A DNA stretch of 45,787 nucleotides, taken from a bacterium (GTDB lineage: Bacteria; Margulisbacteria; Marinamargulisbacteria; UBA817; JAQBTH01). The first letter of the stretch is position 1; the number at the start of each line of letters is the position of its first letter. The position numbers and the translations under genes were made by a program. Where the stretch lies: assembly GCA_027623425.1 (NCBI GenBank), contig JAQBTH010000006.1, positions 1 to 45,787 of the forward strand, read 5' to 3'. Shown here in pieces: positions 8,405 through 17,064 of the stretch. Under the pieces are notes generated by a model that searched no databases, was not told the origin of the DNA, and worked only from the letters and a program-made list of their open reading frames with translations.

Positions 8405-9454
8405 TTAGTTAAATGGGACTTTTACTACTTGCGCTGCCCACTCTTTTTGGCCCTTTTTAACAGTGATTTTGGTGCCAATTTCACCAAGTTCAGGGCGCAC
8501 GCTTGCCATTGCAATCGCCTTATCTAGGGAAGGACAAAAGCCTCCACTAGTAATTTCTCCGCCTTCTGCAATTTCGTAATGGCTTCTTGGTATGCCCCGC
8601 TCTAACAATTCCACACCAACGGTAACACGTTTTGAAGGCTGCTCTTTTAGAGACTCTAATGCTGATTTACCTAAGAATTCAGTGTCTAGTTTTACAACCC
8701 ACTTGTAGCGGGTCATATAAGGATTTACTGTTTCATCAAACTCTTGGCCATATAGTGGCAATCCGGCTTCAATTCGTAAACTGTCGCGTGCCCCTAACCC
8801 ACACGGTGTTATGCCGGCATCGAGGCACATTTTCCAAAGTTCGGGCGCTTGAGCGTTTGGAATCACGATTTCGAACCCGTCTTCACCCGTGTAGCCGGTG
8901 CGCATTACAATACATTGCACGCCGAGAACCGTTGTTTCGAAGACCGAAAAGCGAGGTGTGTCGGAAAAGTCCATGCCTGTTGCGGTCTTGAACGTCTCAA
9001 GTGCTTTTGGCCCTTGAACCGCTAAAAACGCATTATCCTTATTTAAATCAACAAGCTCAACACCTTCAGTGCCTTCACTTGCAAACCACGCGAGTAATTT
9101 TGCCTTATTCGCTGAATTTACGACTAATAAATGATCAGTTTCAAGCGCGCCCATCATGACGTCGTCTTTTATACCGCCCTCGTGATTTAAAATCATAGAA
9201 TAGACCATTTTTTGACCCGCCGTTTTTTCGGCATCATTGCAGTTGAATTTTTGCAGAAAAGCGAGGCTGTTTTCCCCAATGATGCGAAACACGCCCATGT
9301 GGGAAATATCAAAGATTCCGGCGTCATTACGCACGGCCAAGTGCTCTTCTTTGATGCCCTGGAACCATATGGGTAACATATGTCCAGCAAACTCAACCAG
9401 TTTAGATCCGCTTGCTTCATGGGTATTAAATAATGCTGTTTTTAATGGTGTCAT
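8405..9454 (-). CDS. gcvT: Glycine cleavage system T protein (aminomethyltransferase)
   Basis: 349 aa, near the usual family length. It transfers the methylene of aminomethyl-lipoyl-H protein to tetrahydrofolate, releasing ammonia. Visible features: FNTHEASGSKLVEFAGHMLPI at the N-terminus, GIFDISHMG, GGIKDDVMM, TGYTGEDGFEI, and GLGARDSLRIEAGLPLYGQE, the folate-binding region. It follows hisC by 9 nt. No Shine-Dalgarno is seen, but TAAAAT ends 6 nt upstream of the ATG, so a separate leaderless transcript is possible. gcvH and gcvP are not in the window; lipA at 38680-39564 would supply the lipoyl group that the H protein needs. Confidence 0.95.
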   Translation of the reverse strand: MTPLKTALFNTHEASGSKLVEFAGHMLPIWFQGIKEEHLAVRNDAGIFDISHMGVFRIIGENSLAFLQKFNCNDAEKTAGQKMVYSMILNHEGGIKDDVMMGALETDHLLVVNSANKAKLLAWFASEGTEGVELVDLNKDNAFLAVQGPKALETFKTATGMDFSDTPRFSVFETTVLGVQCIVMRTGYTGEDGFEIVIPNAQAPELWKMCLDAGITPCGLGARDSLRIEAGLPLYGQEFDETVNPYMTRYKWVVKLDTEFLGKSALESLKEQPSKRVTVGVELLERGIPRSHYEIAEGGEITSGGFCPSLDKAIAMASVRPELGEIGTKITVKKGQKEWAAQVVKVPFN

Positions 9455-9463
9455 TTGTACATT

Positions 9464-10543
9464 TTAGTACTTTTGTCTAATATTTTCAATTACGGCCCGA
9501 TTTTGCTCTTCAGTTCCGATTGTAATGCGTAATCCATCGGCAAACCCAAACCCCTTCATGGATCTGCAAATTATTCCTGCTTCAATTAAGGATGAATAGA
9601 TCTCATCGGCCTTTTCAGCAAAGCGGGCAAAAATAAAGTTACCTTGGCTTGAAACATAGTCGATTCCCATCTGGCTAAAGGCGGCTTCAAATTGCACACG
9701 TCCAGCGCTATTCAATTGCACCGAACGCACCACGTGTGCCTGATTTTTTAAGGCTAAATCCGCGGCATATAGCGCAATTGAATTCACATTAAAGGGTTGG
9801 CGCACCTTATTTAAGGTTTCAATAATTTCTGTGCTCGCAATCGCGTACCCTACTCGCAACCCAGCCAATCCATATATTTTTGAAAACGTGCGCAGAATGA
9901 CTAGATTCGGGTGCATCGCTAACGCAGATACCGTATTGGGAAATTCGTCTGCAGTTGCATATTCGTAGTAGGCTTCATCCATTACCACGATGACACTTTT
10001 GGGTATATTTGCCATTAACTTATCAAATTCATTTTGAGAAATAATGGCGCCCGTTGGGTTGTTTGGGTTTGCGATAAAAACAAGCTTTGTCTGAGCATCT
10101 ACTGCTGCGATAATTGCATCCACATCGTATCTGTATTCTTTATACGGTACTTCAACTAGCTGACACCCCATTATATTGGCCACGAACGCGTATTCGCTGA
10201 AGGTTTGGGCGCTTGTGAGTATGGTCTGGCCAGCATTCACATACGCAAAGCCTAACATTTGCAATAACTCATCACTCCCATTTCCAAAAATGAGCTGGGA
10301 TGTTTCCACATCTAAAAACCCTGCTAAGGTTTTAAAAACCGCTGCGTGGCTTGTATCGGGGTAATGGTGAAGCGGGACGCCTAAACAATCATCAAGTGTT
10401 ACAGCAGCGCCTAACGGGTTTTCATTTGAGCCCAATTTAATAACCTCCTCGACCCCAATTTCTGACTTAATTTGAGCCACCGATTTTCCTGGAACATAGG
10501 GGGTAATTTTAGCGATATTGTCACGAGGCGTAGGCGTACTCAT
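9464..10543 (-). CDS. hisC: Histidinol-phosphate aminotransferase (aspartate aminotransferase fold)
   Basis: 359 aa, class I/II PLP-dependent aminotransferase of the HisC family. Visible: PYVPGKS at the N-terminus, KLGSNENPLG substrate loop, GNGSDELLQML, ANPNNPTGA, VMDEAYYEY with the PLP-contacting Asp and Tyr, and TFSKIYGLAGLRVGY with the Schiff-base Lys. The reaction converts imidazole-acetol phosphate and Glu to histidinol phosphate. Enzymes of this family also serve Tyr/Phe transamination, so with no his genes beside it and a shikimate cluster elsewhere in the window, an aromatic role cannot be excluded. Its ATG overlaps the stop of the small membrane protein gene by 4 nt (ATGA). Confidence 0.9.
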   Translation of the reverse strand: MSTPTPRDNIAKITPYVPGKSVAQIKSEIGVEEVIKLGSNENPLGAAVTLDDCLGVPLHHYPDTSHAAVFKTLAGFLDVETSQLIFGNGSDELLQMLGFAYVNAGQTILTSAQTFSEYAFVANIMGCQLVEVPYKEYRYDVDAIIAAVDAQTKLVFIANPNNPTGAIISQNEFDKLMANIPKSVIVVMDEAYYEYATADEFPNTVSALAMHPNLVILRTFSKIYGLAGLRVGYAIASTEIIETLNKVRQPFNVNSIALYAADLALKNQAHVVRSVQLNSAGRVQFEAAFSQMGIDYVSSQGNFIFARFAEKADEIYSSLIEAGIICRSMKGFGFADGLRITIGTEEQNRAVIENIRQKY

Positions 10544-10827
10544 GACTTCCCAAGATTACGGTCGCGCACTGCCCAACATAAAATAATAAATAGCGTGCCA
10601 TAAAGCGCACCTGTTCCCACGGTTGATAACACTAGCCATTCCTTATCAATTAGGCTGGTCATAACCGAATTGTTAAGTGCATCCTCGGACACAAACGGCG
10701 CAATGAATTGTACAGGCAGTTCATAAATTGGATAAAGCAGTTCAAATGTTGTGTATACCTGAAACTGGCTAATTAGAATTAGCACCCAAAGTATTAAAAA
10801 TAAGCCCAGCCGTATGGTATTCCTCAT
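10540..10827 (-). CDS. Small two-helix membrane protein, unknown function
   Basis: 95 aa from the ATG at 10827. I preferred this over an in-frame TTG at 10845 because that TTG lies on the -10 region. Two hydrophobic segments are visible, about residues 4-24 (IRLGLFLILWVLILISQF) and 68-90 (STVGTGALYGTLFIILCW), with a polar middle. No family recognised. It is the first gene of a unit with hisC (4-nt overlap) and gcvT. The -10 TACACT ends 9 nt before the start, and no Shine-Dalgarno is seen, so the mRNA should be nearly leaderless. Confidence 0.65.
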   Translation of the reverse strand: MRNTIRLGLFLILWVLILISQFQVYTTFELLYPIYELPVQFIAPFVSEDALNNSVMTSLIDKEWLVLSTVGTGALYGTLFIILCWAVRDRNLGKS

Positions 10828-10836
10828 GATGTAATT

Positions 10837-10846
10837 AGTGTACAAT
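10837..10846. promoter_or_regulatory. Overlapping divergent -10 boxes (small membrane protein / dus)
   Basis: AGTGTACAAT holds two opposite -10 hexamers sharing TA: TACAAT (10841-10846) for the plus-strand Dus gene, 8 nt before its ATG, and TACACT on the minus strand (10837-10842), 9 nt before the ATG of the small membrane protein. The gap between the two start codons is only 27 nt. The same 12-mer, TTAGTGTACAAT, recurs at 19208-19219. Confidence 0.65.
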
Positions 10847-10854
10847 GGCCCACC

Positions 10855-11796
10855 ATGACAGACAAGACATTTTGGGATACCTTACCTCGGCCTATCGTTG
10901 GTTTAGCTCCAATGGATGGATACTCAGATTCTGCTTTCCGGCATATTTGCAAGAAAGTAAATCCTGACATTGTAACCGTGACGGAATTCACGTCTGCGGA
11001 TGGCATTAGCTTTAGTGCTAGTAAATTAATGAGAAAACTGTCTTTTCACCCTGAAGAGCAGCCTGTAATTGCGCAAATTTTTGGCAAAAATGAAGAGACG
11101 TTTATTCGCGCCACAAAAGTATGCCAAGACATGGGGTTTAGTGGCATTGATATCAACATGGGCTGCCCAAGCAAAAAAGTAGTGCAAAGTGAACACGGGG
11201 TTGCGCTTCGTCGAAAGCCTGACCTTGCTTACCGATTGATAGAAGCCGTTGCCTCGAACACTCACCTTCCTGTGTCGGTTAAAACCCGATTGGGCTGGGA
11301 CAATGCCGAAGACTTGATTTCCTTTTCTAAAGGGGCACAGAATGCAGGAGCGAACATGATTTGCATACACGCGCGCACCTACTTGGAACCCTATAATGTA
11401 CCAGCACAATGGGAGCACTTATATGCGCTGAAACAAGAGCTATCTATACCTGTTTTAGGAAATGGTGGGATTGTTAGCTTAAAAGATGGGTTGGAAAAGT
11501 GTCAAAATTTAGATGGATTTTTAATTGGTCAGGCTAGTTTTGGAAATCCGTGGGTGTTTACTGAAGAGGGTATGCCCAGTTCGTTTGTAGACAAACTTCC
11601 CATTATTAAATTGCATGCGGAGTATTTGGTTGAGAACAAAGGGGAAACTGTGGGATGCCGCGAAATACGCAAACATCTTTTACAATATGTAAAAGGATTC
11701 AAGGGCGCGAAACTGTTTCGCTCAAAAATCACCCATGTGGATTCTTTAAGCGCGATTGATGAGGTTCTGGCCGAGATTGTCGCTTACGACGGGTGA
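10855..11796 (+). CDS. tRNA-dihydrouridine synthase (Dus family)
   Basis: 313 aa, flavin (FMN)-dependent reductase that makes dihydrouridine in tRNA. TIM-barrel motifs are visible: VGLAPMDGYSDSAFR (N-terminal FMN loop), INMGCPSKKV with the catalytic Cys, SVKTRLGWD with the FMN-binding Lys/Arg, IHARTY, GNGGI and IGQASFGNPW. The helical C-terminal domain (REIRKHLLQYVKGF...) is present. The usual GCPVKK is GCPSKK and the usual HGRT is HART, so it is a somewhat divergent member; which DusA/B/C class it belongs to is unclear. TACAAT ends 8 nt before the ATG and no ribosome site is present. Confidence 0.92.
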   Translation: MTDKTFWDTLPRPIVGLAPMDGYSDSAFRHICKKVNPDIVTVTEFTSADGISFSASKLMRKLSFHPEEQPVIAQIFGKNEETFIRATKVCQDMGFSGIDINMGCPSKKVVQSEHGVALRRKPDLAYRLIEAVASNTHLPVSVKTRLGWDNAEDLISFSKGAQNAGANMICIHARTYLEPYNVPAQWEHLYALKQELSIPVLGNGGIVSLKDGLEKCQNLDGFLIGQASFGNPWVFTEEGMPSSFVDKLPIIKLHAEYLVENKGETVGCREIRKHLLQYVKGFKGAKLFRSKITHVDSLSAIDEVLAEIVAYDG

Positions 11797-11827
11797 TTAA
11801 AAAAAATGAAATCGTCAAAACACCCAT

Positions 11828-11836
11828 TGCGATAAT
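11828..11836 (+). promoter_or_regulatory. Extended -10 promoter of the DUF2927-like lipoprotein gene
   Basis: TGC-GATAAT ends 29 nt before the ATG at 11866. The leader carries a GGGGGA ribosome site, so this gene is a leadered exception among the unit-heading genes. Confidence 0.5.
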
Positions 11837-11865
11837 ACATAGCACCAAAGAATGGGGGAACAAAC

Positions 11866-12576
11866 ATGAAGCGACTCGGATTATTCATCATTAGAACCAT
11901 TATCATTAGCGCACTAACAACTTCGCTAGTGGGTTGTGGACAAATGACAGACTCTGGCGAATCAAGCCCAACGGCCCCAACTTCAATAAATGTAAATTCT
12001 TCTACCGCATCCTATTTTAAATCCGTTGCATTTGGAAGTGAATTTGGCAGTAATTCTACGGCAGTTATACGCCGCTGGAACAGCGATATCCGCCTGAAGT
12101 TGCATGGTAACGTTACCGCATCAGATTTAGACTTTATTAATGCCGCCGTTGAACACTTAAATTCATTAACGGGCGAACACATCACCATTTCATTAACGGA
12201 TAGCGACAACGCCAATCTTTCCTTATATATAGTTGATAAAGCAGAATTTTCTAACATCATACCCACCGTTCAGCCTAATGTGGATGGATACGTTCAGGTT
12301 ACTAGTCGCTCAAATGTTATCTTTACTGGCAAAATTTTAATTTCAAATAACCTGGCCGGCAGCCGAAGAAACCATGTTATTTCAGAAGAACTGACTCAAT
12401 CCTTAGGGTTACTGTGTGATAGCTTAATATATAGTGACAGTATTTTTTATCAAAACTATAGCAGCGTGACGCAATACTCTTCAGAAGATGAAGATATCAT
12501 TAGCCTTTTGTACAGCGACGCCATTCGTCCAGGCTTAACTGAGCGACAGTTTAACGAGATGGCTCTCATTCTGTAA
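11866..12576 (+). CDS. DUF2927-like lipoprotein
   Basis: 236 aa. The N-terminus is a lipoprotein signal with lipobox LVGC (Cys24), followed by a Ser/Thr/Pro-rich linker. The C-terminal half matches the pattern I know for DUF2927: HVISEELTQSLGL (about 170-182), then DSIFYQNY, then DEDIISLLYSDAIRPGLT. This block resembles a metallopeptidase HExx[HQ] helix in which the first His is replaced by Ser, so activity is doubtful. GGGGGA is the ribosome site. The next gene is a large envelope metallopeptidase, so the two may act together at the outer membrane; this is inference from position. Confidence 0.65.
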   Translation: MKRLGLFIIRTIIISALTTSLVGCGQMTDSGESSPTAPTSINVNSSTASYFKSVAFGSEFGSNSTAVIRRWNSDIRLKLHGNVTASDLDFINAAVEHLNSLTGEHITISLTDSDNANLSLYIVDKAEFSNIIPTVQPNVDGYVQVTSRSNVIFTGKILISNNLAGSRRNHVISEELTQSLGLLCDSLIYSDSIFYQNYSSVTQYSSEDEDIISLLYSDAIRPGLTERQFNEMALIL

Positions 12577-12591
12577 TTTGGTTTATCTGCG

Positions 12592-12600
12592 TGGTATAAT
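12592..12600 (+). promoter_or_regulatory. Extended -10, leaderless promoter of the metallopeptidase gene
   Basis: TGG-TATAAT ends exactly 6 nt before the GTG at 12607, so transcription should begin at or next to the start codon. No ribosome site is present. Confidence 0.65.
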
Positions 12601-12606
12601 TCAGGC

Positions 12607-15195
12607 GTGATTCGCCATCTAATTTTATCATTTCTAATCATGACATTTTGCAGCCCGAATCTGCTTCATGCCTCATATAAAGAATGGCGCGCGCTAGAAA
12701 GCACTCACAATATTGTGCTGTATCCCGAAGGAATGCGGCATTATGCGGTTGATACCTTATACTATCTGGAACACTACCGTGCATCTGCCAAGAAACGTGT
12801 TGGTGCTCATGAAACGGGACAGCGCACCTATGTGGTACTTCAAGATACCGGTTTAGAGGCCAATGGATATGCAAGTGGTGTTACCAATAAAATTGGCATG
12901 TTTTTACGCTCACCCGACGGTGAAAACCAATCGTCGAACTGGTTGCGGCATGTCAGTGTGCACGAAATGGTGCATCGGGAGCAACTTCATAATGTGACGG
13001 GAAATGTGAAGGTGGCCACGACGGTATTTGGAAATATCGTGTCTCCACAAAATTATTTACCTCGTTCATTTATAGAAGGAATCGCTGTAAAAGAAGAATC
13101 GGCCCTACATCCGGGTGAAGGGCGTCTAAATGAAGGGCGGCAACATGCCTTTGTCTCCGCAAAAGCCAAGGCGCGCCGCCTACCCAATACTATTGGTGAG
13201 ATGAGCTACTTTCATAAGCACTTCCCTTTAGGCCAATGGTACATGTATGGCGCACGATTTAACGACTATATTTCTCGCACGTATGGCGAGGCAAAACATG
13301 CGGAATTCTTTAGTGAGCTTGGTTCGCGGGGCTTAAGTGTTATTTTTGCACCATTTTACCCGCCGATCGTGTTTGATCGCGTTGCCAGAGAGGTATACGG
13401 AAAACCATTTCAAGCCTTGTTCGCGCAGTGGGCACTGGAAGAAGAACAGGCGGCAGACAAGTGGGTACTCGGTCAAAATCGCGCCTATTCTGAATACTCA
13501 TGGAGCGTATCGAACTTAGTTCGCGCCAATGGCAAAGTGCTTGTGGCCGATAAACAGATGGCCTACGGATCGGCGTTTCAGTTGGTATACGCCACGCGAT
13601 TAATGGTCTTAGATCCTGAGACGGGGGAACGGGACATTCTTCATGAATTTAGCTCGCCACTCACTACCAAATTATCGGCAAATGATGACATGGTGTATTT
13701 CGGGCTTTCCGATTTTGACCGTGGGTTTGGAAATGCCGACCGTCTGACCTTTGGGCAGGTGACCCAATTGTATTCTTACGATCTTCACACCGGACGTTTA
13801 ACGCGGCTTAACAAAGGATTGATTCGTGCGGTGGCCGCGTCGCCTGAAGGGTACTATTACGCTGAGCTTTTACCGGATAGTACAGAGACCATTGTGTATC
13901 ATAAAGTGGGAAAAGAAGCACGAAGCGTTGCGATGGTAAATTTGGATATTTTTGAGATGGTTCTAGGCCCAAAAGACACGCTTTATCTGGTTGCCAAAAC
14001 ACCTCTAACCCCACCATCGATTTATGCGTTGAACACCGTTTCCGGCGCGTTAAGCAGTGTTGTTCAAAACGATTGGAAGCAATTTAACCTTGGAATAGCA
14101 GCAGGTAAAGCTGGATCCATTCCTGTATTGGAGTTCACTAGCAATCGTGGAAAACAATACCAGCTCTATCGTTATGATACGGCGACTAAACTAACGCAAT
14201 GGGCCAAAACGAGTAGCTATGCTGAGGCAGGCGTAAGTGTGGAAAAATCCATGTTTTATTCCAGCGTTGAAGCCGATGGAATGGGTATTTACCGCGCGCC
14301 ACTGTCGTTGACGCCGACTCGGTCACTTAACGTCAGCCAACACCCTATCGCATCTGTGCCAGTAGATTTTGAAGCGCAACTTACCGAAGTTGATGCCATG
14401 CGCGCGAGTTTTTCAAACATCCATCCACACACGCGTTTATGGCCATTTTACTTTCAAGGTGATGACGTGCTTAATTACTGGAACTACTCCATCATTCTTA
14501 ATTCCCGAGATGGCTATGACTATAGCATTTCGACGTCTGTTCTGGCCCCACTCACGCTTACTTATTCACAAATTACCGCCCTAGACTCCAATGATTCTTG
14601 GAAACGAAAGTCAGTGGGGCGCGTGGCTTATCCGCTCTTCCGTTCGGGGCGCGACGGCATTCAGGATATTCAGGCGTTGTTTGATACGGACTTTGAAGAA
14701 GAGCATCGCCCAGGTGCCATGGCAACATTTAGATGGCCACGCCATATCAGCATTGCCACGATGCAATTTGACAGTTTGGAAGAAGGGTACCGAATGGCGC
14801 TCAACAACAAAGCCTATCGAGATGGGCGATCTTTGGCGTTTTCAATGTCCGCATTCGAACGCTTTAATCATGTTCCTGAACAGCGACAACCTCAAAATTG
14901 GGTAGAGAATGGGGCGAATGTGCGAACGCAGTATCATTTCCGATTGGCTGAACTTCGCCAAGGATTTTGGGAATTTAACGCGTTCGTTGGCGACTTATAT
15001 GTGGCGCCATATTGGGATGTTCTTTTAGATGAGGATCAAGCAAACAAAAACCGACGCTTTAGCCATACGGCGGGCGTGGATTTCACCGCCGAAATAGGCG
15101 CCATGTCCCACCTGCATATTGCCCCGACGCTTGGCTTTGCCCTCTCTACGAATGAACCTTTAGTTTATTTGCAACTCCAATTGGGCTTGTTTTAG
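12607..15195 (+). CDS. Envelope metallopeptidase with propeller-like middle and outer-membrane barrel-like C-terminus
   Basis: 862 aa with a signal peptide (residues 1-22, ends LLHA). A gluzincin-type zinc site is visible: HEMVH at 119-123 and a candidate third ligand Glu157 in PRSFIEGIAV. About residues 290-600 contain repeated strand patterns with short Asp/Gly turns and YSYD/YRYD-type elements, like a TolB or beta-propeller region. From about 640 the sequence shows alternating aromatic strands (YDYSISTSVLAPLTLTYSQI) and ends in YLQLQLGLF, with the C-terminal Phe typical of outer-membrane barrels recognised by BamA. Likely outer-membrane-anchored with the peptidase in the periplasm or outside. 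The start is a GTG 6 nt after TATAAT. The three-domain reading is by pattern; the substrate is unknown. Confidence 0.7.
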   Translation: MIRHLILSFLIMTFCSPNLLHASYKEWRALESTHNIVLYPEGMRHYAVDTLYYLEHYRASAKKRVGAHETGQRTYVVLQDTGLEANGYASGVTNKIGMFLRSPDGENQSSNWLRHVSVHEMVHREQLHNVTGNVKVATTVFGNIVSPQNYLPRSFIEGIAVKEESALHPGEGRLNEGRQHAFVSAKAKARRLPNTIGEMSYFHKHFPLGQWYMYGARFNDYISRTYGEAKHAEFFSELGSRGLSVIFAPFYPPIVFDRVAREVYGKPFQALFAQWALEEEQAADKWVLGQNRAYSEYSWSVSNLVRANGKVLVADKQMAYGSAFQLVYATRLMVLDPETGERDILHEFSSPLTTKLSANDDMVYFGLSDFDRGFGNADRLTFGQVTQLYSYDLHTGRLTRLNKGLIRAVAASPEGYYYAELLPDSTETIVYHKVGKEARSVAMVNLDIFEMVLGPKDTLYLVAKTPLTPPSIYALNTVSGALSSVVQNDWKQFNLGIAAGKAGSIPVLEFTSNRGKQYQLYRYDTATKLTQWAKTSSYAEAGVSVEKSMFYSSVEADGMGIYRAPLSLTPTRSLNVSQHPIASVPVDFEAQLTEVDAMRASFSNIHPHTRLWPFYFQGDDVLNYWNYSIILNSRDGYDYSISTSVLAPLTLTYSQITALDSNDSWKRKSVGRVAYPLFRSGRDGIQDIQALFDTDFEEEHRPGAMATFRWPRHISIATMQFDSLEEGYRMALNNKAYRDGRSLAFSMSAFERFNHVPEQRQPQNWVENGANVRTQYHFRLAELRQGFWEFNAFVGDLYVAPYWDVLLDEDQANKNRRFSHTAGVDFTAEIGAMSHLHIAPTLGFALSTNEPLVYLQLQLGLF

Positions 15196-15214
15196 TAGCG
15201 AAATAGGCAAGCTG

Positions 15215-15223
15215 TGCTATAAT
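15215..15223 (+). promoter_or_regulatory. Extended -10, leaderless promoter of the DUF2251-SseB gene
   Basis: TGC-TATAAT ends 6 nt before the ATG at 15230. No -35 or ribosome site is recognisable. Confidence 0.65.
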
Positions 15224-15229
15224 TTTCGT

Positions 15230-16381
15230 ATGCAAAAGCACATCCATTCGCAATCTCCTGTCTCGCCCTATGCGGGCGTATTTGAATCTGACGATGACGG
15301 CGCTGTCTTTTGTGCCGTTAGCCTATCGTCTGAGCAAGAACCAGACGTTGATGATGTGATTGAAATATTTACAAAAAACGAGCTTGATGCGATTAATGAA
15401 AACTCGGATATACGCATCATGTGGAGTAAAGACGGCGATAAATGCGCGCTTCTGATTAATGATAATTTTTACGCCATGTTTGATTTTCTTAAAAAGGAAG
15501 GTCATACCCGTAACACAACATCCACTCCAGAATCGGGCTGGACGCGTGTCGCATTTAAGTGGACGGATGCCATTTCCGAAGAGTTTAGTTTTGATTTGGT
15601 TCAGAAACGCACAGAAAAATTAAATGCCGCAATTCACGATGTAAAAGACAAAGATAATGAGCGTTCGCGCTTGATGCTGTACCGGCACCTCATGCATAGC
15701 ACATTGTATATTCCGATTACGGGAAGCGATCCTGAAGCCAAAGATAATCTCTATTATATTTTTCCCTACGACACAACTAAAGACGGGCCTACAACGCGGT
15801 TTGTACTGTGCACATTCACAGACGAAAAAAGCTGCGAAGCGCATTTTGGTCAGTTTGGCATAAAGTACCAACCTGTTAAGGCTAACCATGTGTTTCACAA
15901 CATTCAAAACTATGATGTGTTCGCGGTTCTGGTGACGACTCCCGATGGTGTTTCTATCGTGGTTGAACGGGACGAGTTCCCGATCATCAGTATTTTAGGA
16001 GAACCCTCTTCTCTTCAATATAACGATATTATCAAAAATATGGCGCCCCTACTTTTAAAACCAGCAGAAGAAGACCTTACCCAGGCTCCTTATCCAGAAA
16101 TTGGGTCGATTTTAGATGGTAACCCTGAGATTAAATCGGCATTTTTATTTCGCACAACAGCCACTCACTCTCAGCTCACGTTGGGTATTTGTGTGATGGA
16201 TCCTAAAACCGCAAAACTAGGTAGTCTTTACCAAAATTTAATATCGCTGTTACAACGTCATCAATCCGATAATGAAGATGATTCATACTGTGTCACACTT
16301 TTAGAACCAAACTCCTTCTTACATTCCATGGTAAAGCAGGTCGTTACTCCGTTTTTTAAACGGGAAACGGTGGATATTTAG
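15230..16381 (+). CDS. DUF2251 domain fused to SseB-like domains
   Basis: 383 aa, no signal peptide, probably cytosolic. Residues about 10-130 match the DUF2251 pattern: GVFESDDDGAVFCAV, then DDVIEIF, DIRIMWSKDGDKCALLIND and a MFDF turn. About 155-270 resemble the SseB N-terminal domain (MLYRHLMHSTLYIPI, FVLCTFTDEKSCEAHF). About 285-380 resemble the SseB C-terminal domain (GSILDGNPEIKSAFLFRTTA). SseB was named for enhanced serine sensitivity in E. coli; its molecular role is not established. A shorter paralogue lies two genes downstream. Domain calls rest on recalled family patterns and need a profile search. Confidence 0.65.
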   Translation: MQKHIHSQSPVSPYAGVFESDDDGAVFCAVSLSSEQEPDVDDVIEIFTKNELDAINENSDIRIMWSKDGDKCALLINDNFYAMFDFLKKEGHTRNTTSTPESGWTRVAFKWTDAISEEFSFDLVQKRTEKLNAAIHDVKDKDNERSRLMLYRHLMHSTLYIPITGSDPEAKDNLYYIFPYDTTKDGPTTRFVLCTFTDEKSCEAHFGQFGIKYQPVKANHVFHNIQNYDVFAVLVTTPDGVSIVVERDEFPIISILGEPSSLQYNDIIKNMAPLLLKPAEEDLTQAPYPEIGSILDGNPEIKSAFLFRTTATHSQLTLGICVMDPKTAKLGSLYQNLISLLQRHQSDNEDDSYCVTLLEPNSFLHSMVKQVVTPFFKRETVDI

Positions 16382-16383
16382 CA

Positions 16384-17064
16384 TTGGCTGAGTTGCGTCA
16401 GGCATTAATTATTGGAGCAACAGGTGCCGTGGGGCAGCAATTGTGTGCACGACTTAGCCAACAGCCAGAATACAGCGCCATACACGTCATGGTACGTAGA
16501 TCGGTAAAAATCACACTGCCTAAGGTACAAGTGCATATTGTGGATTTTGATAATTTGCCTGCCGATCACCCAGCCTACCATGTGGATGATGTTTTTATCG
16601 CCATTGGCACGACGATGAGCACTGTAAAATCAAAAGACCTGTTTCGTATCGTTGATTTATTTTATCCAAAAGTAGTGTCTCGCCATGCAGTTGAGCATGG
16701 TGCCTCACGTATTTTAGCGGTTAGCTCTATGGGGGCATCGGCACATAAACGAAATTTTTATTTACGGGTAAAAGGTGAAATGGAAGAGGCTATTCGCCAA
16801 ACTGGCGCCGCTTTAACTGTTTTTTTTAGACCCAGTTTTGTTGTGGGAAAACGAAAGGAATTTCGCCCGTTGGAATGGCTTGGCATTTTAGCATCAACTA
16901 TTATATTGGCCCCATTTTGTAACTTACGTGCACGCTACGGGTCTATTTCTGCAACTGAAATTGCCGATTCTATGGTGGCGATCGCTTTGCAACATGATTC
17001 CGGAGATATGATTATCCAAAACGCAAACATGCGCGTTATCTCTAAGGGGTTTAACCGTGATTAG
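16384..17064 (+). CDS. NAD(P)-binding short-chain-type oxidoreductase (TIP30/YbjT-like)
   Basis: 226 aa Rossmann-fold protein. GATGAVGQQL near the N-terminus (about 10-19) is the dinucleotide loop, followed by VMVRRS at the end of the second strand, AIGTTMSTVKS, AVSSMGA, and YLRVKGEMEEA, where Tyr and Lys fall in an atypical-SDR YxxxK-like position. FRPSFVVGKR is also typical of atypical SDRs resembling TIP30 or YbjT. The start is a TTG (16384), 2 nt after the stop of the previous gene, without a clear ribosome site. It sits between the two DUF2251-SseB paralogues in one unit. The substrate is not inferable. Confidence 0.8.
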   Translation: MAELRQALIIGATGAVGQQLCARLSQQPEYSAIHVMVRRSVKITLPKVQVHIVDFDNLPADHPAYHVDDVFIAIGTTMSTVKSKDLFRIVDLFYPKVVSRHAVEHGASRILAVSSMGASAHKRNFYLRVKGEMEEAIRQTGAALTVFFRPSFVVGKRKEFRPLEWLGILASTIILAPFCNLRARYGSISATEIADSMVAIALQHDSGDMIIQNANMRVISKGFNRD

